Counted from the first letter of the stretch, positions 1-5,536 are shown. The stretch is 5,536 nucleotides of DNA from CAIZGX01 sp964385405 (GCA_964385405.1 CAYLOT010000046.1:1-5536); one strand, 5' to 3'. Translations and numbers: made by a program. The notes: generated by a model not told the origin, from the sequence alone.

Positions 1-925
1 TCTCTCCACATTCATGTTCCATGAGCACATTTGAAATGGTTTCGCAATCGAGCATAAGCGATTCGACATTCGAACCATCAACCTCTATAAGCAGGTGTGC
101 TTCCACCCCATCTAAATTCACTTGTGCATCTGGAACAAATTGAAGGGTGTACTCAATAGCTTCACGTTCCATGAACTCCATGGCGCTCGGAGTAATACCT
201 GCGCGGAAAACTGCGCTTACGGCTTCGCACGCTCTTTCAGCTGAGGCAAAAGGCGCAAGCAATAACAAATTATGTTTTGGAAGAGGAAGTAATTTAAGAA
301 CCGCCTTAGTTATTATCCCAAGTGTTCCTTCACTTCCAACCATCAATTGCGTGAGATTGTAACCTGTAGAGTTCTTCAGTGTGTTAGCTCCAGTCCAAAT
401 AATTTCGCCATTTGCCAAGACCACTTCAAGATTTAATACAAAATCTTTTGTAACGCCGTATTTCACAGCATGAGGACCACCGCTGTTCTCGGCTAAGTTT
501 CCACCTATCCAACAACTGCCTCTACTAGCTGGATCCGGCGCGTAATACAAGCCTTGCTTGGCGCACTCCTCTTGAATTACTTGCGTAATAACTGCAGGCT
601 CGGTGTGAACCTGTCCGTTTTCAATATCGATTTTCAAAATTTTATTGAAGCGCTCCATGGAGAGCGCAACTCCCTTTCGCACACACAAAGCCCCGCCACT
701 TAAACCTGTTTGAGCTCCAATGGCCGTTACGGGTATTTTTTGTTCATTGCAATACTTCAATAAACTTGCAACCTCCTTTGTATTTCCAGGTTTTAATACA
801 ACATCGGCAGGAAAACTCAGATTCTCTGTTTCATCTTTTCCATATTTGATGCGCGTCTCTTCATCGGTAAAAACGAAATTTTTACCAATGGTCAATTCAA
901 AAAAGTTGAAGTCTGATTTATTCAT
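1..925 (-). CDS. FAD-linked oxidase, GlcD / D-lactate dehydrogenase family (partial, C-terminus outside window)
   Basis: The family oxidises 2-hydroxyacids (glycolate, D-lactate, D-2-hydroxyglutarate) to 2-oxoacids with FAD, passing electrons to the quinone pool or another acceptor. The visible 308 codons start at ATG 925-923, the first ATG after an in-frame TAA at 985-983. The FAD-binding_4 domain spans about residues 39-177. It holds the pyrophosphate-binding loop TAIGAQTGLSGGA (67-79), the block PDPASRGSCWIGGNLAENSG (130-149) followed by GPHAVKYG, and NSTGYNLTQLMVGSEGTLG (185-203), the usual GY(D/N)L...GSEGTLG signature. The FAD-oxidase_C domain starts near residue 215 and is cut by the window edge; full-length GlcD proteins have about 460-490 residues, so roughly a third is missing. 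There is no signal peptide, so the protein should be cytoplasmic or peripheral to the inner membrane. The C-terminal part needed to tell glycolate, lactate and hydroxyglutarate enzymes apart is absent, so the substrate is left open. No Shine-Dalgarno sequence is visible. It is transcribed divergently from the small lipoprotein gene at 1098. Confidence 0.9.
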   Translation of the reverse strand, partial: MNKSDFNFFELTIGKNFVFTDEETRIKYGKDETENLSFPADVVLKPGNTKEVASLLKYCNEQKIPVTAIGAQTGLSGGALCVRKGVALSMERFNKILKIDIENGQVHTEPAVITQVIQEECAKQGLYYAPDPASRGSCWIGGNLAENSGGPHAVKYGVTKDFVLNLEVVLANGEIIWTGANTLKNSTGYNLTQLMVGSEGTLGIITKAVLKLLPLPKHNLLLLAPFASAERACEAVSAVFRAGITPSAMEFMEREAIEYTLQFVPDAQVNLDGVEAHLLIEVDGSNVESLMLDCETISNVLMEHECGE

Positions 926-1097
926 GATTGAAGTAGAATATTTGACAAATCTCAACGATAACAGCACCTTCACGACGAATATTTACCGTGGTCTTTCAAC
1001 AAAGTAATTCACTTTTTAACATTGTCCAATAATTATCCTGATTTTTCTTCTCTTCGAAACAAATCTTTTTATATTCGTGAAAACTAAAATTATTCTT
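926..1097. promoter_or_regulatory. Divergent intergenic region between the FAD oxidase and the small lipoprotein gene
   Basis: This 172-nt gap must carry promoters for both flanking genes. On the plus strand the best -7 candidate is TATATTCG at 1070-1077 (7 of 8 matches to TAnnTTTG), 20 nt before the ATG at 1098. On the minus strand the best candidate is GAGATTTG (953-946, 7 of 8, first base wrong), about 20 nt before the ATG at 925. Neither has a clean TTG box at the usual 17-23 nt spacing, so these are suggestions only. No coding potential or hairpin stands out. Confidence 0.35.
1070..1077 (+). promoter_or_regulatory. Candidate -7 box (TATATTCG) for the small lipoprotein gene
   Basis: TATATTCG matches the Bacteroidota -7 consensus TAnnTTTG at all but one base. 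It would place the transcript start near 1082 and leave an A-rich leader of about 16 nt before ATG 1098, without a Shine-Dalgarno sequence, as is usual in this phylum. Only T-rich TTTC/TTCG sequences occur where a -33 TTTG would be expected. If correct, it also rules out the upstream in-frame GTG at 1077 as the start, because that codon overlaps the box. Confidence 0.4.
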
Positions 1098-1382
1098 ATG
1101 AAAAAATTAATGATCCCAGCAGTTGCACTTGCAATGTTCATGGCATCTTGCGGTGGTGTAAAGTCTGACGCAGAAACTATCTGTGACATGATGAACAAAA
1201 TGGTTGAAGCTCAAAAAGCTAACGACACAGCTAAAATTGAAGCGCTTCAAAAAGAGTATGAGCCTAAAATGGACGAGTTACAGAAGAAATATCCAAAAGG
1301 TAGCGAAGAAGAAAAAGAATTGGAAGCTCTTGTTAAGCCATGTATGGAAGAAGCTATGAAAGCTGCAATGGGCGGAAACTAA
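1098..1382 (+). CDS. Small putative lipoprotein, Met/Lys/Glu-rich helical protein of unknown function
   Basis: I do not recognise a named family. I chose ATG 1098 over the in-frame GTG 1077 because it gives a compact lipoprotein signal, MKKLMIPAVALAMFMASC, with a lipobox ending in MASC and lipidated Cys18. The precursor has 94 residues and the mature form 77. After a short GGVKSD linker the rest is strongly helix-forming and charged (about 22-43, 46-66 and 69-91), rich in K, E and A, and probably forms a helical hairpin or short coiled coil. Two further Cys, C29 in ICDMM and C82 in PCMEE, sit in the first and last helices and could form a disulfide closing the hairpin in the periplasm. The mature chain has seven Met, several next to these Cys. 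It is probably anchored in the outer membrane or cell surface. It stands alone between its own promoter and a strong terminator, which suggests a monocistronic and perhaps well-expressed gene. Confidence is high that it is a gene and low on function. Confidence 0.85.
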   Translation: MKKLMIPAVALAMFMASCGGVKSDAETICDMMNKMVEAQKANDTAKIEALQKEYEPKMDELQKKYPKGSEEEKELEALVKPCMEEAMKAAMGGN

Positions 1383-1398
1383 TTTCCTCTCTTCTTTT

Positions 1399-1434
1399 AA
1401 AAAAGTTAGGGTCTCGATTTGAGACCCTTTTTTT
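1399..1434. terminator. Rho-independent terminator, probably bidirectional
   Basis: GGGTCTC (1409-1415) and GAGACCC (1421-1427) form a perfect 7-bp GC-rich stem around a 5-nt loop (GATTT), followed on the plus strand by seven T (1428-1434), a textbook terminator for the lipoprotein gene ending at 1382. On the minus strand the same stem is followed by TAAC and then six T (complement of the A run 1399-1404), so it can also end the convergent propeller gene. That gene's TAA stop (1435-1433) overlaps the T tract. Confidence 0.9.
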
Positions 1435-4150
1435 ATAGTTCAATAAGTTTGAAGGTGAAATTTTCAATCTTCAGAAAATAGAATCCTGGAGGCAAGCCTG
1501 ATTTAGGCTGGTAAGGCGAGCGAAATCTACCCGTATCTAAAAGCTCTCCTTTCGGTGAGTACAATTGAAAATATAGATTTTCGCAGGATGCGCAATGATA
1601 ATTTATTCCATCAAATGTAATTTTTAAGCCTGCAGACCCTTTTTCAGTTGATTGCGAAGCAGCAGCAGTGTATTCTCCTACAAGGTAACAACCTATTGAA
1701 TCTTCAATTGAATACGATACTGTTGAATTGGGAAATGCCTCAAAAAAACTACCCTGAGAAGTATTCTCCCAAACGATATTGTATGGAGGAAAACCTCCGG
1801 AAGGAATGATATTGAGTAAAGAATAATTTTCCAATGTATCCTCAAGAATAATTGCATCGATGTTATTTGCTACCAATGCGTATTCAGTTAATTCATAAAC
1901 ACATCCAATATTATCGGTAAACTCAAATGTAAATAAATTTGGTAAGTCTGAAGCGTACTGATTTTGGAGCATCCAATTGTAATTATCAGAGGCCTCAATT
2001 TGAAAATCATTAAGTTCAAAAAAGCCAGAGCATACAGTATCACTCAACAAAGTAATATTGGGATTTAACCGTTCGGAAACTATCAGTGTATCGTGGTATA
2101 CACATCCGTCGCCGCTTATCAAAGCGAAGGGATATATCCCAGGTGCAATTAGACCACTAAAATTGTCTAGTCCAATTAAACTTAAACTACTTAAATCTTG
2201 GTTTTGTGAAGCAATTGAATAGGTAGTCAAGGAGTTGGGGCATGCTTCATTGGTTGACACGATAATATTGAATGGGTCAAATAATTCAACAGTAAAAAAT
2301 GTATCGATTGTACAGCCATATTCATTTGATAAATGAAGAAAATAATTTCCTTCTGAGAGATTTGTTGAATCACTTGTCAAATAACTACCATTTAAAAAAG
2401 CACTCCATATTGCATTGTCCTCAATCTTTAGTACTGATTCCTGATTTAAACAAGGGAAGTTTTCAAGAGTAATGCGCGGTATGTTATGGCTGAAGGATAG
2501 ATTGAAAATCAAATCAAATGACTGACCGAAGTTGTTCCAAGCTTGAGCGTAGACAGTTGTGTCTGATGAAAAAGCTTTACTAGAATTGATTTGACCATCA
2601 GACCATTCCCACTGAGTCCAAATGCTATCAGGTGTAACCAAGAAATCTTCATTCGAATTGCAAACCACTATGTTGTAAGTAACTGAATTCAAATCAACAA
2701 TCTGGTTTTGACCTTCGATAACTTCATAAAAGTTGTTCACTTGAATATTGAAAAATCGTTCCACCAAGCCTAAAGGCCAGGTAATAACAAGTGAGTCAAT
2801 TATTTGAGCACTTCCCAAACCAAAAATAAGATTATTCGAATTCTGGGAAATATAATTATCACCCATGGTAATTGTTTTGATTGAATAATCCCCTCCGGAA
2901 TAAACTTCTATTAAGGTGCCTGCAGCATCTCGATTCGAAAAGGTTCCAGAGAGCTTAATTTTCACGAAGTGATTTTCTGATGAAATTCCTCGCCATAAGT
3001 CGTAGGTCACTGGTGAGCTATTCATGGTAACAAAATCATAGATAAAGTCTCCGTCTATATCACCTTTTGCATTCACATATGAAGCCTTAGATTCCAAATC
3101 AAAGGTGCTGCTCAAACTAAAGATTCCATTGTCATTGCGATAATATTGATTGGGAAATGCTGAGAACTCAGTGCCACCTTGACAAATATGAATATCCTCC
3201 CATCCATCTTGGTTATCGTCAATCCAAAGTGCACCCCATCCCGTTTGAAAATTATTGAACCCCACTTCGTATGCAATTTGAGAATATACTCCTGAGCTGT
3301 TTCCTTCCAATAAAACTGGTGTTAAGCCGTCGGTAATGAATATATCAAAATAACCATCTCGATTGAAATCTGAAACAGAGTTGCTCATGCTGGACATTGC
3401 AACATTTGTATTATTCTCAGCCGATATTTCAGTGAAAGAAACTCCTGAATTGTTCCGGTAGAACATATTTGGAACACTATGATCGTTAATCACATACAAA
3501 TCTTGCCAACCGTCTCGGTTAAAATCTACCCAAACAGATTGAAAAGAGTTATTGGTAGCCGCATTCACTCCCATTGCTTGACCAACCTCAGTAAATATAA
3601 AATTACCGTCATTTCTGAAGAGTAAATTCTGAAATGGTAAATTTTGATTGTAATTCATGTATTCACATACAAATAAGTCAATATCCCCATCATTGTCATA
3701 ATCGGCTGCAGAAGCTCCATAATGAAACCCCCAATAAAGATTACTAAATGAGGATTCAATTGGCAACAATCCTTCAGTTGAATAATCGAAAAGATAAAGA
3801 CCACTTCCATAGGCTGTAACAAAAAGTTCTTTATCTCCATCGTTATTAAAATCGGCCCAAAGAAGTTGCTTTATATTTAAAGGCAACGGAATGAAAAAGT
3901 CTTCAGTTAATTCACCTTGTGCAAATTGATATCCCGAAATTCCAATGAACGGTCGGGCAATTGTGACATTATCATAATTATCACCATCATAGTCAAATAC
4001 ACTAACACCATTCCCAAAAAAAGCGTCGTAAGGCCCTGAGGGTAAACTCCAAATTTCATTATTGTTCTCAAATTGAGCAATGCAAAAGAAATGGTTCAGA
4101 TACAGAACCATTGCCAGCAATAGACCAAAAGGTGTTTTGTCTTTAATCAA
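1433..4150 (-). CDS. Secreted FG-GAP/VCBS propeller protein with ASPIC/UnbV domain, Ig/PKD-like repeats and T9SS-like sorting domain
   Basis: This is a 905-residue exported protein, probably on the cell surface or released through the type IX secretion system. Residues 1-25 form a signal peptide: Lys3/Lys5, then a hydrophobic stretch, with likely cleavage CIA|Q at 25/26. Seven Ca2+-loop motifs of the DxDxDG type follow at a spacing of 47-59 residues: DYDGDNYD (53), DFNNDGDKE (100), DYDNDGDID (150), DFNRDGWQD (209), DFNRDGYFD (261), DDNQDGWED (311) and DIDGDFIYD (364). This fits a seven-bladed integrin-alpha-like beta-propeller. An ASPIC/UnbV domain follows at about 394-480 (NRDAAGTLIEVYSGG, FGLG, DSLVITWP), giving the CRTAC1-like order. 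Residues 490-830 are Ig/PKD- or SprB-like repeats with regularly spaced Cys; 861-905 (YSPKGELLDTG ... SGLPPGFYFLKIE) resembles a T9SS type A sorting domain. The start is TTG 4150-4148: a TAA lies three codons upstream, and the next ATG (codon 14) would remove the basic part of the signal peptide. Ligand and role are unknown; adhesion or glycan/protein binding is an inference. Confidence 0.9.
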   Translation of the reverse strand: MIKDKTPFGLLLAMVLYLNHFFCIAQFENNNEIWSLPSGPYDAFFGNGVSVFDYDGDNYDNVTIARPFIGISGYQFAQGELTEDFFIPLPLNIKQLLWADFNNDGDKELFVTAYGSGLYLFDYSTEGLLPIESSFSNLYWGFHYGASAADYDNDGDIDLFVCEYMNYNQNLPFQNLLFRNDGNFIFTEVGQAMGVNAATNNSFQSVWVDFNRDGWQDLYVINDHSVPNMFYRNNSGVSFTEISAENNTNVAMSSMSNSVSDFNRDGYFDIFITDGLTPVLLEGNSSGVYSQIAYEVGFNNFQTGWGALWIDDNQDGWEDIHICQGGTEFSAFPNQYYRNDNGIFSLSSTFDLESKASYVNAKGDIDGDFIYDFVTMNSSPVTYDLWRGISSENHFVKIKLSGTFSNRDAAGTLIEVYSGGDYSIKTITMGDNYISQNSNNLIFGLGSAQIIDSLVITWPLGLVERFFNIQVNNFYEVIEGQNQIVDLNSVTYNIVVCNSNEDFLVTPDSIWTQWEWSDGQINSSKAFSSDTTVYAQAWNNFGQSFDLIFNLSFSHNIPRITLENFPCLNQESVLKIEDNAIWSAFLNGSYLTSDSTNLSEGNYFLHLSNEYGCTIDTFFTVELFDPFNIIVSTNEACPNSLTTYSIASQNQDLSSLSLIGLDNFSGLIAPGIYPFALISGDGCVYHDTLIVSERLNPNITLLSDTVCSGFFELNDFQIEASDNYNWMLQNQYASDLPNLFTFEFTDNIGCVYELTEYALVANNIDAIILEDTLENYSLLNIIPSGGFPPYNIVWENTSQGSFFEAFPNSTVSYSIEDSIGCYLVGEYTAAASQSTEKGSAGLKITFDGINYHCASCENLYFQLYSPKGELLDTGRFRSPYQPKSGLPPGFYFLKIENFTFKLIEL
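1672..2668 (-). repeat. Region encoding ~70-residue Cys-bearing Ig/PKD-like repeats
   Basis: Within the propeller protein the Cys at residues 497, 567, 637 and 707 are exactly 70 apart, and each opens a repeat unit. The second and third units carry a partner Cys 46 residues on (C613, C683) in the motif GC-x2-D/H-T (YGCTIDT, DGCVYHDT). The fourth has it 43 residues on (C750, IGCVYE). The first unit has Gln543 exactly where the partner should be (FGQSFD). A last unit has lost the opening Cys but keeps IGC at 821 and a SprB-like PSGGFPPYNIVW stretch (783-794). The repeats have diverged in sequence, so this is protein-level, not DNA-level, repetition. Confidence 0.6.
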
Positions 4151-4188
4151 GGTGAATTAAAGACGATAAGGAATATGCTCGGTTGCCT

Positions 4189-4196
4189 AAAAAATA
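4189..4196 (-). promoter_or_regulatory. Tentative -7 box (TATTTTTT) for the propeller gene
   Basis: On the minus strand TATTTTTT matches TAnnTTTG at 7 of 8 positions and would give a leader of roughly 35 nt before the TTG start at 4150. I see no clear TTG box at the right distance, and the sequence here is generally AT-rich, so this could be chance. Confidence 0.2.
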
Positions 4197-4212
4197 ACTT
4201 CTTGAGCAGAAA

Positions 4213-4248
4213 CGAAAAAAGAATATTTCTCTTTGTTCGCTCAGAGAA
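4213..4248 (-). terminator. Weak hairpin with T tract, possible terminator of the lipoprotein gene
   Basis: Downstream of the minus-strand gene that stops at 4286, TTCTCT and AGAGAA (4243-4248 and 4227-4232 on the plus strand) can pair around a 10-nt loop. A minus-strand run of six T (complement of A 4215-4220) follows about 6 nt later. The stem is only 6 bp and poor in GC, so termination may be leaky and some transcripts may read on into the propeller gene. Confidence 0.3.
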
Positions 4249-4285
4249 GAAGAAAGCGATTCAAATGTCTAGATAGATTGGAAAA

Positions 4286-5194
4286 TCACTTGTTGTTTAT
4301 GATAATGTTTCCCTTCGGAAGCTCTACCTCATGCGGATTGTCGTAAACCACTTGCGCGTTAACTCCCGCAAATTCGGAATTCAATAACTTCCAACCCTCG
4401 GCGTTCAATTCCCAAGTGTCTTTTTTCGCGTAGTCATTTCCTTTCGAGCTAAGCGCCACCAATTGTACTTCAACTTGTCCTCCATTATTCATAAAGAATA
4501 GTGACTTCATAGGCATCTTGTCATCTATTGGAGGGGCCTCTTTTCCATCCTTCCCGGTTGCTGGTGGCTTTGGAAAATAAAGTTCTTGCAATTTCACAAT
4601 CTCTTCTTGGCTAAAGTTTAACGACTTCACCAATTGGGGAGATTCATATTTTCCAGAGTAATAACTTAACAAAGCCTTGTATTCAGGAGTGAGCGAGTTA
4701 ATAAAGAGTTGATCTATAATAAGCTCATTTGCATTCACCAATTGGTAGACAATAGACTTATTCGGCGACCACAATTTCACACGGTTTTTCAGAGTTGCAT
4801 TCCCTGTGGTTCCAACAACTTTTGTTGAACGATTCATATAAGCTATCCCGTCTTCTGCATTCATTTCCAGTAAATCAACTGATTTTATCTGAACAGTAAA
4901 TGTATTTGTACTGTCAGCACATTTCATATTCAGTGCGTCCCAATTTTCGTTGGGCTTGTAATTTCCAAGATATGTTTTAGCTTCGCCGCCAATTACGCGT
5001 GTTCGCAGATAAAAACTGCTGTCGGCATACAAAGCCAAAGAATAAATGGTACCTGAAGATTGATTCCAAAGCGTATCATCGAAATCGCCAATTAATTCTG
5101 TACTTCTAGAAGGTGCAGGAACTTTCTTTTCATCACATGAAGCAAGTGCCAAAACACAAACACTGGCAGCAAGCATTCCTTTCATTTTATTCAT
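4286..5194 (-). CDS. Putative lipoprotein of unknown function, weakly NlpE-like N-terminal half
   Basis: This is a 302-residue lipoprotein starting at ATG 5194-5192. The frame is open further, to a TTG at 5245, but a perfect promoter box lies at 5206-5199 between the two, and only the ATG start gives a normal lipoprotein signal: MNKMKGMLAASVCVLALASC, lipobox LASC, lipidated Cys20. The residues after it (D21, E22, K23, K24) are charged, and acidic residues here can act as a surface-export signal in Bacteroidota; that is inference. Residues about 32-113 alternate in beta-strand fashion (GTIYSLALYADSSFYLRTRV, then KTYLGNY), which recalls the single-sheet barrel of NlpE-N or lipocalin-like domains (L-x-L-x-D/N-x-x-Y-x-L-x-x-x). 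The NlpE CxxC is absent, so copper sensing is not supported. The C-terminal half (about 170-302) has a Lys/Pro-rich linker (PKPPATGKDGKEAPP, 208-222) and then beta-type sequence; I do not recognise it. It is transcribed divergently from the acyltransferase gene. Confidence 0.8.
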   Translation of the reverse strand: MNKMKGMLAASVCVLALASCDEKKVPAPSRSTELIGDFDDTLWNQSSGTIYSLALYADSSFYLRTRVIGGEAKTYLGNYKPNENWDALNMKCADSTNTFTVQIKSVDLLEMNAEDGIAYMNRSTKVVGTTGNATLKNRVKLWSPNKSIVYQLVNANELIIDQLFINSLTPEYKALLSYYSGKYESPQLVKSLNFSQEEIVKLQELYFPKPPATGKDGKEAPPIDDKMPMKSLFFMNNGGQVEVQLVALSSKGNDYAKKDTWELNAEGWKLLNSEFAGVNAQVVYDNPHEVELPKGNIIINNK

Positions 5195-5198
5195 GCGC

Positions 5199-5229
5199 CA
5201 AAAGTAGACATTGTTCATATTTCCGCCAA
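5199..5229 (-). promoter_or_regulatory. Bacteroidota-type promoter of the lipoprotein gene
   Basis: On the minus strand, TTG (5229-5227), a 20-nt spacer and TACTTTTG (5206-5199) match the TTG-N17-23-TAnnTTTG promoter described for Flavobacterium at every fixed position. Only GCGC separates the box from the ATG at 5194. Initiation about 4-7 nt after the box would start the mRNA at or next to the start codon. Confidence 0.75.
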
Positions 5230-5232
5230 GAC

Positions 5233-5268
5233 TTTGAGCTCGCAAAACTTATGAATTTCTTACTTTTG
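5233..5268 (+). promoter_or_regulatory. Bacteroidota-type promoter of the acyltransferase gene
   Basis: TACTTTTG (5261-5268) is a perfect TAnnTTTG -7 box, 5 nt (CAACT) before ATG 5274. The nearest upstream TTTG is at 5233-5236, with a spacer of 24 nt, slightly longer than the usual 17-23, so the -33 assignment is less certain than the -7 box. The pair overlaps in reverse with the divergent lipoprotein promoter, so both polymerase sites share about 70 bp. Confidence 0.65.
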
Positions 5269-5273
5269 CAACT

Positions 5274-5536
5274 ATGGAAGAGGCACAGATAGACGTTTTT
5301 AATTTCGATCCCATTCGTCCTTATAACGATGAAGAATTAAAAGCTGCCATCGAACGCATTTTGGAAGTTCCTGAATTTTACAAAATGTTGAAATGGGTAT
5401 TCCCGGGGTTGAGCCGTGCCGCCATTCAAAAAATGCTTCGTCAAGTAACTACCGTTGATGAATTTCAATCGGAAATTTCAGGTCCAGCGTTCAAAATGGC
5501 TATTCAAACCACCACCAGTGGTTTGTCTTTCACCAA
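5274..5536 (+). CDS. 1-acyl-glycerol-3-phosphate-type acyltransferase, Bacteroidota family (partial, N-terminus only)
   Basis: The visible 87 codons begin at ATG 5274; an in-frame TGA at 5235 and no earlier ATG fix the start. The N-terminus FDPIRPYNDEELKAAIERIL (11-30), followed by a FPGLSR segment (44-49), a TTVDEFQSEI helix (61-70) and TTTSGLSFT (79-87), resembles the N-terminal region of the Bacteroidota glycerolipid acyltransferases often annotated as 1-acyl-sn-glycerol-3-phosphate acyltransferase. In that family the segment precedes the catalytic HxxxxD block (an SNHRD-type motif), which would lie just beyond the right edge and cannot be checked here. Such enzymes transfer an acyl chain to a lysophospholipid or other acceptor at the inner membrane. 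There is no signal peptide. The assignment rests on memory of the N-terminal pattern alone, and it could be another member of the PlsC superfamily. Confidence 0.7.
   Translation, partial: MEEAQIDVFNFDPIRPYNDEELKAAIERILEVPEFYKMLKWVFPGLSRAAIQKMLRQVTTVDEFQSEISGPAFKMAIQTTTSGLSFT

Noticed and set aside
147..362. Plus-strand open frame of 71 codons
   Set aside because: It lies antisense to the FAD oxidase, whose conserved motifs run through this stretch; it has no promoter and low-complexity, family-less sequence.
720..1007. Plus-strand open frame of 95 codons
   Set aside because: It is mostly antisense to the oxidase N-terminus, including its FAD loop, and has no recognisable domain or start signal.
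1016..1198. Minus-strand open frame of 60 codons
   Set aside because: It overlaps the signal peptide of the small lipoprotein antisense; the lipobox and composition favour the plus-strand gene.
3655..3840. Minus-strand open frame of 61 codons
   Set aside because: It is an alternative frame inside the propeller gene, across its second and third Ca2+ loops.
5195..5245. Upstream extension of the lipoprotein gene to TTG 5245
   Set aside because: The extension crosses a perfect promoter box and would bury the lipoprotein signal behind 17 non-signal residues.
5251..5292. Short plus-strand frame of 13 codons (MNFLLLQL...) before the acyltransferase
   Set aside because: Its ATG is upstream of the predicted transcript start and it spans the -7 box, so it is unlikely to be transcribed as a leader peptide.
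1..5536. A novel multi-gene system such as defence, secretion or biosynthetic island
   Set aside because: The five genes are mostly in separate transcription units with unrelated roles. There are no transposase, nuclease, toxin or phage features and no obvious functional link beyond envelope export.

Overview
The window looks like chromosomal DNA of a Bacteroidota bacterium, probably a Flavobacteriia-like or related marine/freshwater lineage. The evidence is the AT-rich coding sequence, the Bacteroidota-type -7 promoter boxes (TAnnTTTG) in place of sigma70 boxes, gene starts without Shine-Dalgarno sequences, two lipoproteins with short lipoboxes, and a large secreted protein ending in what looks like a type IX secretion (T9SS) sorting domain. 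I see no mobile element, tRNA, rRNA, CRISPR array, phage gene or defence gene.

Layout, left to right. (1) 1-925, minus strand: the N-terminal two thirds of a GlcD/D-lactate-dehydrogenase-type FAD-linked oxidase. It runs off the left edge, and its reading frame is open through the whole stretch. (2) 926-1097: a divergent intergenic region. (3) 1098-1382, plus strand: a small lipoprotein of 94 residues, rich in Met, Lys and Glu, with a helical body and two Cys besides the lipidated one. (4) 1399-1434: a strong hairpin terminator between two convergent genes. (5) 1433-4150, minus strand: a 905-residue secreted protein with a seven-bladed FG-GAP/VCBS propeller, an ASPIC/UnbV domain, a set of ~70-residue Cys-bearing Ig/PKD-like repeats and a T9SS-like C-terminus. 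(6) 4151-4285: a short intergenic region with a weak hairpin. (7) 4286-5194, minus strand: a 302-residue lipoprotein of uncertain function. (8) 5195-5273: a compact divergent promoter region with two perfect TAnnTTTG boxes. (9) 5274 to the right edge, plus strand: the N-terminus of a Bacteroidota-type glycerolipid acyltransferase.

The genes do not form one operon. Orientation changes at almost every boundary and each gene seems to have its own promoter. Three of the five products are exported (two lipoproteins and one T9SS cargo); the other two are housekeeping-type enzymes (2-hydroxyacid oxidation, phospholipid synthesis). The most notable points are the modular architecture of the large propeller protein, with Cys residues spaced exactly 70 apart, and the divergent promoter pair whose -7 boxes lie only 4-5 nt from the ATGs, which predicts leaderless or nearly leaderless mRNAs. 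I did not find convincing evidence of a previously undescribed multi-gene system.
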